From Xanthobacter sp. NM-25 (GTDB lineage: Bacteria; Pseudomonadota; Alphaproteobacteria; Rhizobiales; Xanthobacteraceae): a stretch of 64,000 nt of DNA. How positions within the stretch are numbered: position 1 is the stretch's first letter; each line of letters begins with the position of its first letter. Below, piece by piece: positions 43,297 to 53,558 of the stretch. The notes under the pieces are model-generated. The model did not search any database, was not told the origin of the DNA, and saw nothing but the letters and a program-made list of their open reading frames with translations. Both the position numbers and the translations under genes were made by a program. The stretch is taken from positions 310,001-374,000 of the forward strand of contig NZ_JACBFS010000003.1 in assembly GCF_022138605.1 (NCBI RefSeq), in the 5' to 3' direction.

Positions 43297-45924
43297 ATGA
43301 GCAGGACAAATGCGGCTGTGAGCAGGTCCAGATCTGCCATGCTGGGAACCGGTGCGCGGGCACAGATGCTGCGAACCGCAGGGCTCGGCGTACTGGCGCT
43401 GGCGGGCGGCTTTCTGGCAACGCTTCTGTTCTCCCAGGCGACGGGATCGTTCGTCTCCGGCCTCATCGGCGGCTTTGCCGTGTTCGGGGCGTTCTGGGCG
43501 GTTTCCATGGTGTGGAAGGCCTGGCAGGGGGAGGCGGAGCCGCAGGATAGCCTTGGCCCGGCGGTGATGGCCGCCTCCAAGGACGCGCTGGTCGTGGTGG
43601 AGGATGGTGAGCGGGTGGTGGCCACCAATGCCGCCTACCTCACCATGTGCCGCAGCGAGAACGGGGAGGCGCCCACGCCGGAGCGCTTCCTGGGCCGGGT
43701 GCCGGGCATTCATGCCGCTTTGTCGGAGCTGCTCAACGCGGTGGCCGAAGGCCGGAGCTTCCAGCGGCTCATCGATACGGATTCTGGCACGGGCGGCCGG
43801 CAGGTGGAAATCTCCGTGGCGCCCCTGGAGACGCCGCGACGGGTGTTGTGGACGCTGCGCCTGATCTCTGCGCCGGTGGCGCCGGTGGTCGCCGAGCCGG
43901 TGGTTGCCCCAGACGGTGCGGCGCCCACGGCGACAGTCGGCGGTCTGGATCTCAAGAGCGCGGCGGCGCTGCTGGAAGCCTGGGAGCGGGCACCGGCCGG
44001 TGTGGCGCGCTTCGCGGGCGAGAGTGTCGCCCTCGCCAATGTCACGTTCTGCCGGCTCTTGGGCTATCCTCTCGCCGATTGGCCGCAGGAAGGCATGCCG
44101 CTGGCCGAGGTGGTGGCCCCCGGGCATCTCGCCCGCGTGCGCGGCGCGGTGGGCGCCGGTCGCGGTGCGGCCTGTCTTGAGGTGGAACTGACGCGCAAGG
44201 ATGGGCGCCCGGTGCCGGTGCTGCTGTGCCTCGGCGCCAGCGACGGGGCGGGCGAGGCCACCGGCGTGGTGCTGCCGCGCGCGGCTCTGCCGGCCCCGGC
44301 TGCTGCGCCGCAGCCGGCACCGGAGGTGAAGGTGGAGGCGCCCGCGCGGCCGGTCGCGCCCGTCGCGCCGCCGGTTGCGGCCCCGGTTATGGCGCCCGCG
44401 GCAGGCGCTGCCGAAGCGGGCGAGATGGACCGATTCTTCCTGCGGGCGCCGCTGGCGTTGGCGGTGGTGGATGCGCAGGGGCGGCTGCGCACCGCCAATG
44501 CCGCCTTCACGCGACTGTTCGGCTGCGATGCGGCCACCGCTATCGGGCGGCCGCTCACCGCCCTGGTTTCGGAGCGCGATGCCACGGCGCTGGCCGGCTT
44601 CCTCAGTGAGGCGGGGCGCGGTGCTGCGCCGTCCCTTCCCTGCGATGTGACGGCGGCGGGCACCGGCGGGCGCGCCGCGCGCCTGTTCGGCGCGCCCCTC
44701 GGGGTGGCGGACGGCGCGCTGGCGCTGTGCGCCCTCGACACCACCGAGCAGAAGGCGCTGGAAGTGCAGTTCGCCCAGTCGCAGCGGCTGCAGGCCGTGG
44801 GGCATCTGGCCGGCGGGGTGGCGCACGACTTCAACAATGTGCTCACCGCCATCATCGGCTATTGCGATCTGCTGCTCGCCAAGCATCGACCGAGCGACCC
44901 GTCCTTCCCCGACATCATGCAGATCAAGCAGAACGCCAACCGGGCGGCGGCGCTGGTGCGCCAGCTGCTGGCGTTCTCCCGGCGGCAGACGCTCCGCCCT
45001 CAGGTGATCGAGCTGACGGACGTGATCTCCGACGTGTCGGAACTGTTGCGGCGCCTCATCGGCGAGCGCATCACCCTGGAGGTGCAGCACGCGCGGGACC
45101 TGTGGCCGGTGAAGGTGGATGTGAACCAGTTCGAGCAGGTGATCGTGAACCTGGTGGTGAACGCCCGCGACGCCATGCCCGATGGCGGAACCCTGACCCT
45201 GCGGACCCTCAACGTGCCCACTGCCGCCTGTGGCGCCTATGGCGAAGGCTCGCTCACCCCTTCCGATTATGTGCTGGTGGAGGTGGAGGATACGGGCAGC
45301 GGCATTCCCAGCGAGATCATCGACAAGATCTTCGAGCCGTTCTTCTCCACCAAGGAGGTGGGCAAGGGCACGGGGCTGGGGCTCTCCACGGTCTACGGCA
45401 TCGTCCAGCAAACCGGCGGCACCATCCTCGCCGCCAGCGAGCACGGCAAGGGCAGCGTGTTCCGCGTGTTCCTGCCCCGCTATGTGCCCAGCGCCGAGGA
45501 AGAGGCGCCGCGTCCGGCGGAACCGGAGGTCAAGGTGGGGGATTCCACCGGCCAGGGCCGCATCCTGCTGGTGGAGGACGAGGATGCCGTCCGCGCCTTT
45601 GCCAGCCGCGCCTTGTCTGCGCGTGGCTATGAAGTGAGCACTGCCGCCAGCGGTGTCGAGGCGCTGGAGGTGATGGCCCGCGGCGGTCCCAAGATCGACC
45701 TGGTGATCTCCGACGTGGTGATGCCGGAAATGGATGGCCCCAGCCTCCTCAAGGAGCTGCGGGCGCGCGATCCAGCCATGAAGGTCATCTTCATCTCCGG
45801 CTACGCCGAGGAGGCGTTCGCCCGCAACCTGCCGCCCTCGGAGCACTTCGCTTTCCTGCCGAAGCCGTTCTCGCTCAAGCAGCTGGTGGCGGCGGTCAAC
45901 AGCGCGCTGCGCGGGACGGAGTAG
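43297..45924 (+). CDS. cckA: CckA-type hybrid sensor histidine kinase
   Basis: An 875-residue hybrid kinase. Two transmembrane helices lie at about 24-46 and 52-72, followed by PAS-like regions, a Pro/Ala linker, the kinase core with phospho-accepting His510 in GGVAHDFNNVL, an ATPase domain with NLVVNARDAMPDGG and DTGSGIPSE, and a C-terminal receiver with Asp806 in VISDVVMPEMDG. CckA feeds phosphate through ChpT to CtrA, controlling the alphaproteobacterial cell cycle; neither partner is in this window. A clean terminator follows it. Confidence 0.9.
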   Translation: MSRTNAAVSRSRSAMLGTGARAQMLRTAGLGVLALAGGFLATLLFSQATGSFVSGLIGGFAVFGAFWAVSMVWKAWQGEAEPQDSLGPAVMAASKDALVVVEDGERVVATNAAYLTMCRSENGEAPTPERFLGRVPGIHAALSELLNAVAEGRSFQRLIDTDSGTGGRQVEISVAPLETPRRVLWTLRLISAPVAPVVAEPVVAPDGAAPTATVGGLDLKSAAALLEAWERAPAGVARFAGESVALANVTFCRLLGYPLADWPQEGMPLAEVVAPGHLARVRGAVGAGRGAACLEVELTRKDGRPVPVLLCLGASDGAGEATGVVLPRAALPAPAAAPQPAPEVKVEAPARPVAPVAPPVAAPVMAPAAGAAEAGEMDRFFLRAPLALAVVDAQGRLRTANAAFTRLFGCDAATAIGRPLTALVSERDATALAGFLSEAGRGAAPSLPCDVTAAGTGGRAARLFGAPLGVADGALALCALDTTEQKALEVQFAQSQRLQAVGHLAGGVAHDFNNVLTAIIGYCDLLLAKHRPSDPSFPDIMQIKQNANRAAALVRQLLAFSRRQTLRPQVIELTDVISDVSELLRRLIGERITLEVQHARDLWPVKVDVNQFEQVIVNLVVNARDAMPDGGTLTLRTLNVPTAACGAYGEGSLTPSDYVLVEVEDTGSGIPSEIIDKIFEPFFSTKEVGKGTGLGLSTVYGIVQQTGGTILAASEHGKGSVFRVFLPRYVPSAEEEAPRPAEPEVKVGDSTGQGRILLVEDEDAVRAFASRALSARGYEVSTAASGVEALEVMARGGPKIDLVISDVVMPEMDGPSLLKELRARDPAMKVIFISGYAEEAFARNLPPSEHFAFLPKPFSLKQLVAAVNSALRGTE

Positions 45925-45960
45925 GGCGGTATCCCAGGAATATTCTGGGTTTGAACACCG

Positions 45961-45999
45961 ATGCACGCCGGCGCTGGAACGTGCCGGCGTGCATTTTTT
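45961..45999 (+). terminator. Rho-independent terminator after cckA
   Basis: ATGCACGCCGGC (45961-45972) pairs perfectly with GCCGGCGTGCAT (45983-45994) across a 10-base loop, followed by a run of T. The 12-bp stem makes this one of the clearest terminators here. Confidence 0.93.
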
Positions 46000-46063
46000 G
46001 TGTCGGCAACCGTGCCGCTTCCCTCTAGTCTTCTAGCACTTGCGAAGTTGAGGGAGGGCGGCG

Positions 46064-48151
46064 ATGCAGCTGAGCAGGAACCTTGGTTCACGGGGCGGAT
46101 GGTCGCGCCTGGCTATGGCGGCGGTGTTCGGCTGGTCGAGCGCCATCCTGCCGGCACAGGCGCAACCCGCGGGCGCACCAGCCGCCGGCACATCCACCCT
46201 CGATGCCGGCGCACCTCCGCTGCCCGGCGCCCCGTCTCCGGACCCGTCGGTGGTCGCTCCCGGGCTGTCCGCGCCGGCCATGCCGGCCCCCGATGCGGCG
46301 CCCGAGGTGGCGGTGGACCCATCGGCACCGCGCTACACGCTGGAGCAACTTCAGCAGCTGCTGGGTCCTTATGCGCTCTATCCCGATACGCTACTGGCAC
46401 AGCTTCTACCGGCCACGGTCTATCCGCTGGAGCTGGTGCAGCTCGAGCGCTGGCTGGCGGCCCATCGCGCCGAAACGCAAAAGGGCGATTTCTCCGGTGT
46501 CGATGCGCTGAACTGGGATCCGGCGGTCAAGAGCATGGCCCGTTTCCCGGGCGTGGTGACGAAGCTCAATGAGACGATCGATGGCACTGCGGCCATCGGC
46601 TATGCCTTCACCGTGCAGCCGGAGCAGGTGGCTGAGGCCATCCAGCTGCTGCGGGCCCAGGCGGAAGCGGCGGGTGCGCTGAAGACGACGCCGCAGCAGG
46701 TGGTGACCACCCGTACCGATGATGGCGTGCGAACCGTCTACATCACGCCGGCCGAACCCGAAGTGGTCTATGTGCCGGATTATGATCCGACCACGATCTA
46801 TACAGCGGCGGGCGTGGGCCTGCTGGGCTTCGGCGCCGGCATTCTGGTGGGCAATGCCTGGAACAATGCCTGGAACTGGCGCCGCGGCTGGGTCTATCCG
46901 CCGGTCTGGCCCGGCTACCCGGGCTGGCGGCCCCCACCGCCGCGCCCCGGCCCATGGCCCGGCCCCGGCCCCCGGCCGGGCCCATGGCCTGGTCCTGGTC
47001 CTGGCCCAGGTCCCTGGCCGGGCGGTGGTCCGCGCCCAGGGCCATGGGTCGGTCCCGGCCCGGGTGGTCCCGCACAACCTTGGCGCCCGCGTCCCGGCGG
47101 GCCGGGCATGGTTCCGGGCCGTCCGGGCTTCGGTCCCGGCGCCCCCGGCTTTGGTCCGGGTCGTCCCGGTGCGCCGGGGATGGTGCCCGGCCGTCCGGGC
47201 TTTGGTCCCGGCGCCCCCGGCTTTGGTCCGGGTCGTCCCGGCGCGCCTGGGATGGTCCCCGGTCGCCCGGGCGTTGGCCCCGGTGCTCCTGGCTTTGGCC
47301 CGGGTCGTCCCGGCACGCCGGGGGTGGTGCCCGGTCGCCCGGGCGTCGGCCCCGGTGCTCCTGGCTTTGGCCCGGGTCGTCCGGGCGCGCCTGGGATGGT
47401 GCCCGGTCGCCCTGGCGTTGGCCCCGGTGCTCCTGGCTTTGGCCCGGGTCGTCCCGGCGCGCCGGGGGTGGTGCCCGGTCGCCCCGGTGTCGGTCCCGGT
47501 GCTCCTGGCTTTGGCCCGGGTCGTCCCGGCGCGCCGGGGATGGTGCCCGGTCGCCCCGGTGTCGGTCCCGGTGCTCCCGGCTTTGGTCCGGGTCGTCCCG
47601 GCACACCGGGGGTGGTTCCTGGCCGCCCGGGCGTCGGCCCCGGTGCCCCTGGATTCACCCCTGGTCGTCCCGGCAGCCCGGGCATGGCGCCGGGCCGTCC
47701 AGGTGGCGGGGCCGCCGGGCCCGGGTCCATGCGGCCGGCGGTCGGTCCGCAGGGGCGTCCAACGCCAGCCATGGGGCAGCAGCCGCGCAACGCACCCGCC
47801 GTGCGCCAGCAGTCGCGGAACGCTCCAGGGGTGCGGCAGCAACCGCGCAATGCTCCGGCCATGCGGCAACAGCCGCGGAACGCCCCAGGGGTGCGGCAGC
47901 AACCACGCAATGCTCCGGCCATGCGGCAGCAGCCGCGGAACGCGCCGGCCATGCGGCAGCAGCCGCGGAACGCGCCGGCCATGCGGCAGCAGCCGCGGAA
48001 TGCCCCAGCCATGCGGCCGCAGCCGCGGAATGCCCCAGCGATGCGGCAGCAGCCCGGACCGCGACCCGGCGCCAACATGGGGAACCGGCCGGCCAACCGG
48101 CCGGCGCCAGCAGCCCGCCGGCCGCCGCCGCGGGGTGATCTTCGCCGGTGA
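46064..48151 (+). CDS. DUF3300 exported protein with Gly/Pro and Gln/Asn repeat tails
   Basis: A 695-residue secreted or envelope protein. A signal peptide (1-33, ending LPAQA) and a Pro-rich linker lead to the DUF3300 domain (about 87-260; YTLEQLQQLLGPYALYPDTL and PAEPEVVYVPDYDPTTIY). Then come a Gly-rich hydrophobic segment, a WPGYPGW aromatic stretch, eight 24-residue Gly/Pro/Arg units (348-539) and nine 10-residue RQQPRNAPAM units (571-660), ending in a basic Pro tail. AGGGAGG before the ATG supports the start. The domain's role is unknown; the tail could bind peptidoglycan or polyanions. Confidence 0.8.
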   Translation: MQLSRNLGSRGGWSRLAMAAVFGWSSAILPAQAQPAGAPAAGTSTLDAGAPPLPGAPSPDPSVVAPGLSAPAMPAPDAAPEVAVDPSAPRYTLEQLQQLLGPYALYPDTLLAQLLPATVYPLELVQLERWLAAHRAETQKGDFSGVDALNWDPAVKSMARFPGVVTKLNETIDGTAAIGYAFTVQPEQVAEAIQLLRAQAEAAGALKTTPQQVVTTRTDDGVRTVYITPAEPEVVYVPDYDPTTIYTAAGVGLLGFGAGILVGNAWNNAWNWRRGWVYPPVWPGYPGWRPPPPRPGPWPGPGPRPGPWPGPGPGPGPWPGGGPRPGPWVGPGPGGPAQPWRPRPGGPGMVPGRPGFGPGAPGFGPGRPGAPGMVPGRPGFGPGAPGFGPGRPGAPGMVPGRPGVGPGAPGFGPGRPGTPGVVPGRPGVGPGAPGFGPGRPGAPGMVPGRPGVGPGAPGFGPGRPGAPGVVPGRPGVGPGAPGFGPGRPGAPGMVPGRPGVGPGAPGFGPGRPGTPGVVPGRPGVGPGAPGFTPGRPGSPGMAPGRPGGGAAGPGSMRPAVGPQGRPTPAMGQQPRNAPAVRQQSRNAPGVRQQPRNAPAMRQQPRNAPGVRQQPRNAPAMRQQPRNAPAMRQQPRNAPAMRQQPRNAPAMRPQPRNAPAMRQQPGPRPGANMGNRPANRPAPAARRPPPRGDLRR
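47105..47680 (+). repeat. 72-bp coding tandem repeat, eight units
   Basis: Eight in-frame 72-bp units encode 24 residues each, of the form GMVPGRPGVGPGAPGFGPGR plus PGAP. Variation is limited to Met/Val, Phe/Val and Ala/Thr/Ser substitutions, and units 7 and 8 are the most divergent. Glycine is frequent but not in a strict every-third collagen register. Confidence 0.93.
47774..48043 (+). repeat. 30-bp coding tandem repeat, nine units
   Basis: Nine in-frame 30-bp units encode RQQPRNAPAM or close variants (RQQSRNAPGV, RPQPRNAPAM). Units 5-8 have the same peptide, pointing to recent expansion. The segment is strongly basic and Gln/Asn-rich. Confidence 0.93.
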
Positions 48152-48539
48152 GGACGGCTCCGCCGCGCGGTTGCCCTAACGGACGGCTGCGGGCGACCGC
48201 CGGAGATCGCGGCGAATCTCACCGCTGATGATCGGCGACGACCCCTGTGGAGGGCCGTCGCCGGACATGTGAAGAGACAGAGGCAGCGGCTTGTGGCGAT
48301 GATGCAACAGTTTGCGATGCCTCATTTTCGCCGCCAGTGATCAGGGTTTGCATAGCTTGGCTGTGGTGAAGGTGGGCCCGTAGGGGGTGGGGTTGACCCA
48401 ACCGCCCACTTGCCACCCATCTGGCGCTGGGATAAGGCTGCGGCGTCGTTTCGAACTCCTCCAACCGAGGCCGGCGCGTTCACGCTTTTCAGCGGATCGC
48501 CTCCGTGTCCCGGTCCCTGCGTCCCGAGGTGCGGGCCAC
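48152..48539. other. 388-bp region upstream of the nuo operon
   Basis: This gap must hold the promoter for nuoA-N. TTGACC in GGGGTTGACCCAACC is a possible -35, but no convincing -10 follows at the right distance. Open frames here lack ribosome-binding sites and conserved content. No tRNA or structured RNA was recognised. Confidence 0.4.
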
Positions 48540-48905
48540 ATGAACGCATTGCTCATGGATTATCTGCCGGTGGTGATCTTCATCGGCGTCTCTCTGGTCA
48601 TCGGCCTTGCCCTTCTGGTGTCGCCTTTCCTGGTGGCCTACCAGAACCCCGATCCGGAGAAGTTGTCGGCTTACGAATGCGGCTTCAATGCGTTCGACGA
48701 CGCCCGCATGACCTTCGACGTGCGATTCTATCTCGTCTCGATCCTGTTCATCATTTTCGACCTGGAAGTGGCCTTCCTGTTCCCCTGGGCGGTGAGCTTC
48801 GGCGGCCTCGGCGACCTGGGCTTCTGGTCGATGATGATCTTCCTCGGGGTCCTGACGGTTGGCTTCATTTATGAGTGGCGCAAGGGAGCTCTGGAATGGG
48901 ACTGA
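48540..48905 (+). CDS. nuoA: NADH-quinone oxidoreductase subunit A
   Basis: A 121-residue membrane subunit of complex I with three transmembrane helices. It contains the conserved LSAYECGFNAFDDARMTFD loop, whose cysteine changes exposure between active and deactive states in related enzymes. The frame is open back to 48387, but homology begins at MNALLMDYLP (48540), with GAGG upstream. First gene of a 14-gene operon. Its end overlaps nuoB by 10 bp. Confidence 0.96.
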   Translation: MNALLMDYLPVVIFIGVSLVIGLALLVSPFLVAYQNPDPEKLSAYECGFNAFDDARMTFDVRFYLVSILFIIFDLEVAFLFPWAVSFGGLGDLGFWSMMIFLGVLTVGFIYEWRKGALEWD

Positions 48906-49480
48906 CCCCTTCGGCGGCCAAGCCGGATATCGCCCCGGCGCCCAAGGGCATCATCGATCCTTCGACCGGCAAGCCGGTCGGGGCGAATGATCCCTTCTTC
49001 ACCGAGGTCAACGCCCAGCTGGCGGACAAGGGCTTCATCCTCACCACCGCCGATGACCTCATCACCTGGGCGCGCACTGGCTCGCTCATGTGGATGACCT
49101 TCGGTCTCGCCTGCTGCGCGGTGGAGATGATGCAGGTCTCCATGCCGCGCTACGACGTGGAGCGGTTCGGCTTTGCGCCCCGCGCCTCGCCGCGCCAGTC
49201 GGACGTGATGATCGTGGCCGGCACGCTCACCAACAAGATGGCGCCCGCCCTGCGCAAGGTCTACGACCAGATGCCGGAGCCGCGCTACGTGATCTCCATG
49301 GGGTCGTGCGCCAACGGCGGTGGTTATTACCACTACTCCTATGCGGTGGTGCGGGGCTGTGACCGGGTGGTGCCGGTGGACATCTACGTGCCCGGCTGCC
49401 CGCCCACGGCGGAGGCGCTGCTGTACGGCGTGCTGCTGCTGCAGAAGAAGATCCGCCGCATCGGTACCATCGAACGCTGA
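48896..49480 (+). CDS. nuoB: NADH-quinone oxidoreductase subunit B
   Basis: A 194-residue peripheral-arm subunit carrying cluster N2, the last Fe-S centre before quinone. The ligands are visible in GLACCAVEMM (adjacent cysteines), GSCANGGGYYHYSY and VPGCPPTAEALLYG. The start at 48896 lies within nuoA, with AAGGGAG seven bases before it. A non-conserved N-terminal extension of about 35 residues is common in alphaproteobacteria. Confidence 0.97.
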   Translation: MGLTPSAAKPDIAPAPKGIIDPSTGKPVGANDPFFTEVNAQLADKGFILTTADDLITWARTGSLMWMTFGLACCAVEMMQVSMPRYDVERFGFAPRASPRQSDVMIVAGTLTNKMAPALRKVYDQMPEPRYVISMGSCANGGGYYHYSYAVVRGCDRVVPVDIYVPGCPPTAEALLYGVLLLQKKIRRIGTIER

Positions 49481-49510
49481 GCCGCGAAGGTTCGGGACGG
49501 GATAGTTGAG

Positions 49511-50140
49511 ATGGACGAGACCCTGAAAGATCTGGCCGCCCACATCACCGGCGCTCTCGGCGGCGCGGTGAAGGGTTGGGCCGTGGCCTTCGGCGAGCTG
49601 ACGCTCGAGGTGGATCCGGCTCAGATCACCAAGGTGGCCACCTTCCTGCGGGATGATCCGGCCTGCCTGTTCCAGTGCATCGTCGACGTGTGTGGTGTCG
49701 ATTATCCGAGCCGCGAGAAGCGCTTCGACGTGGTTTATCACCTGCTGTCGCTGCGCCAGAATCTGCGGGTGCGCCTCAAGGTGGAGACCGACGAGGAGGG
49801 GCCCGTTCCCTCGCTGTGCGGGGTGTTCGCCGGGGCCAATTGGTTCGAGCGGGAAGCCTACGATATGTATGGCATCCTGTTCACCGGCCACCCGGAGCTG
49901 CGTCGCCTGCTCACCGATTATGGGTTCGACGGCTATCCCCTGCGCAAGGACTTTCCGACCTCCGGCTATGTGGAGGTGCGCTACGATGACGAGCTCAAGC
50001 GCGTGGTCTACGAGCCGGTGAAGCTCACCCAGGAATTCCGCAATTTCGACTTCCTCTCGCCGTGGGAGGGCGTCGACTACATCCTCCCCGGTGACGAGAA
50101 GGCTTCGGGCGACAAGCCTGTGCCGCCGAAGGCCGGCTGA
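49511..50140 (+). CDS. nuoC: NADH-quinone oxidoreductase subunit C
   Basis: A 209-residue soluble subunit of the connecting module. WFEREAYDMYGILFTGHPEL and RRLLTDYGFDGYPLRKDFP are the NuoC (30-kDa) signatures. nuoC and nuoD are separate genes here, unlike the fused form in E. coli. The acidic/Lys C-terminal tail is variable. Confidence 0.97.
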   Translation: MDETLKDLAAHITGALGGAVKGWAVAFGELTLEVDPAQITKVATFLRDDPACLFQCIVDVCGVDYPSREKRFDVVYHLLSLRQNLRVRLKVETDEEGPVPSLCGVFAGANWFEREAYDMYGILFTGHPELRRLLTDYGFDGYPLRKDFPTSGYVEVRYDDELKRVVYEPVKLTQEFRNFDFLSPWEGVDYILPGDEKASGDKPVPPKAG

Positions 50141-50151
50141 GGGAGCGCCAG

Positions 50152-51372
50152 ATGGGACAGGAACTTCCGATCAACGCCGAAGAGATGAAGCCGGCCGACA
50201 AGGTTCGGAACTTTCAGATCAACTTCGGCCCCCAGCATCCCGCCGCCCACGGCGTGCTGCGCATGGTGCTGGAGCTGAACGGCGAAGTGGTGGAGCGGGT
50301 TGATCCGCATATCGGCCTGCTGCATCGCGGCACCGAGAAGCTGATCGAAACCAAGACGTTCACCCAGGCCGTGCCGTATTTCGACCGGCTCGACTATTGT
50401 GCGCCCATGAACCAGGAGCACGCCTACTGCCTGGCGGTGGAGAAGCTCCTGGGGCTTGAGGTGCCCAAGCGCGGCCAGCTGATCCGCGTGCTGTATTCGG
50501 AAATCGGGCGGCTGCTCTCCCATCTCCTCAACGTCACCACGTTCGCCATGGACGTGGGTGCGCTGACCCCGCCGCTGTGGGGCTTCGAGGAGCGCGAGAA
50601 GCTCATGATCTTCTATGAGCGCGCCTCCGGCAGTCGCATGCACGCCGCCTATTTCCGCCCCGGTGGCGTCCACCAGGACCTGCCGAAGGCGCTGGTGGAA
50701 GATATCGGCAGCTTCTGCGAGACCTTCCCGCGGGTGCTGGACGACCTCGACCGCCTGGTGACCGGCAACCGCATCTTCAAGCAGCGCACCGTCGATATCG
50801 GCACCGTGTCGCTGGAGGATGCGCTGTCGTGGGGCTTCTCGGGCGTGATGGTGCGCGGTTCCGGCGCCGCCTGGGACCTGCGCCGCGCGCAGCCCTATGA
50901 GTGCTATTCGGAGCTGGAGTTCGACATTCCCGTGGGTGTCCATGGCGATTGCTACGATCGCTACGTGGTGCGCATGGAAGAGATGCGGCAGTCCACCAAG
51001 ATCATGAAGCAGTGCGTTGAGCGCCTGCTGAAGGAGACGGGGCCGGCCCATTCCACGGACCACAAGATCACCCCCCCCAAGCGCGGCGAGATGAAGCGGT
51101 CCATGGAAGCGCTCATCCAGCACTTCAAGCTGTTCACCGAAGGCTTCCACGTGCCCGCCGGCGACGTGTATGCCGCGGTGGAGGCGCCCAAGGGCGAGTT
51201 CGGCGTCTATCTGGTGTCGGACGGCACCAACAAGCCGTATCGCTGTAAGATCCGGGCTCCCGGGTTCGCCCATCTGCAGGCCATGGATTTCCTCTCGCGC
51301 GGCTACATGCTGGCTGACGTGTCGGCCATCCTGGGCTCGCTCGATATCGTGTTTGGCGAGGTGGACCGTTGA
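50152..51372 (+). CDS. nuoD: NADH-quinone oxidoreductase subunit D
   Basis: A 406-residue 49-kDa-type subunit that forms the quinone cavity with NuoB. FGPQHPAAHGVLRMVLELNG near the N-terminus includes the histidine implicated in quinone binding; the C-terminus ends SLDIVFGEVDR as in homologues. GGGAG sits before the ATG. An 83-bp gap separates it from nuoE. Confidence 0.97.
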   Translation: MGQELPINAEEMKPADKVRNFQINFGPQHPAAHGVLRMVLELNGEVVERVDPHIGLLHRGTEKLIETKTFTQAVPYFDRLDYCAPMNQEHAYCLAVEKLLGLEVPKRGQLIRVLYSEIGRLLSHLLNVTTFAMDVGALTPPLWGFEEREKLMIFYERASGSRMHAAYFRPGGVHQDLPKALVEDIGSFCETFPRVLDDLDRLVTGNRIFKQRTVDIGTVSLEDALSWGFSGVMVRGSGAAWDLRRAQPYECYSELEFDIPVGVHGDCYDRYVVRMEEMRQSTKIMKQCVERLLKETGPAHSTDHKITPPKRGEMKRSMEALIQHFKLFTEGFHVPAGDVYAAVEAPKGEFGVYLVSDGTNKPYRCKIRAPGFAHLQAMDFLSRGYMLADVSAILGSLDIVFGEVDR

Positions 51373-51455
51373 TGCCGCGCCTGTCCGTCATCCTCCCGAT
51401 GGGTGAGCCCCGCACGGCTGCGGCCGGCTCCATCGCTGGTCTGGAGGCCTGAAGA

Positions 51456-52121
51456 ATGTCCGTTCGTCGCCTCGCTGCCGAGCAGCCCGAAAGCTTCGCC
51501 TTCACGCCGGAGCTGGAGGAGATCGCCAAGGCGCTTATCGCCAAATATCCCGAAGGCCGGCAGGCCTCCGCGGTGGTGCCACTGCTGTGGGAGACCCAGA
51601 AGGCGGCCGGGGGCTGGCTGCCGGAGCCGGCGCTGCGCGCGGTGGCGGATCGGCTGGGCATGGCCCACATCCGGGTTCTGGAGGTCGCGACCTTCTACAC
51701 CATGTTCAACCTGGCGCCGGTGGGGAAGTATTTCGTGCAGCTGTGCGGCACGACCCCCTGCATGCTGCGCGGCTCCGATGATCTGAAAGCGGTGTGCCAG
51801 CGGCGCATCGGCGACGAGCGCCATGTTTCGGCCGACGGCACCTTCTCCTGGCTGGAGGTGGAGTGCCTGGGCGCCTGCACCAACGCGCCCATGGTGCAGA
51901 TCAACGACGACTATTTCGAGGACCTCACCCCCGAGAACTTCGAGGCTCTGCTCGACAACCTGGCCGCCGGCCGGCCGGTGAAGATCGGCCCCCAGAACGG
52001 GCGTCACGGCTCCGAGCCGCTGGGCGGGCCCACCGCCCTTACCGATCCTGCCCTTTATGCGCCGAAGGCGAAGCAGGACGAGCCTGCCGCGCCCGCCGCC
52101 GCGCCGACCACCGGGGAGTGA
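51456..52121 (+). CDS. nuoE: NADH-quinone oxidoreductase subunit E
   Basis: A 221-residue 24-kDa-type subunit binding [2Fe-2S] cluster N1a through CGTTPC and ECLGACTNAP. A Pro/Ala-rich extension of about 45 residues follows the conserved fold, as in many rhizobial relatives. It pairs with NuoF in the NADH-oxidising module; four bases separate its stop from the nuoF ATG. Confidence 0.97.
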   Translation: MSVRRLAAEQPESFAFTPELEEIAKALIAKYPEGRQASAVVPLLWETQKAAGGWLPEPALRAVADRLGMAHIRVLEVATFYTMFNLAPVGKYFVQLCGTTPCMLRGSDDLKAVCQRRIGDERHVSADGTFSWLEVECLGACTNAPMVQINDDYFEDLTPENFEALLDNLAAGRPVKIGPQNGRHGSEPLGGPTALTDPALYAPKAKQDEPAAPAAAPTTGE

Positions 52122-52125
52122 CGCC

Positions 52126-53421
<1,296 letters not shown>

Positions 53422-53558
53422 GGTCGCGTCCCTCCTGAACGCCGTTGGCGGGCAGGGCGGGGGACGCAGGTTAGTCAAGGATCGGGACGCGGGCGCGCCG
53501 GAACCGGTGCACGTGTCTCACGCCCGCGCCCGGCGCGGCACAAGGCGAGGTGGGAGTG

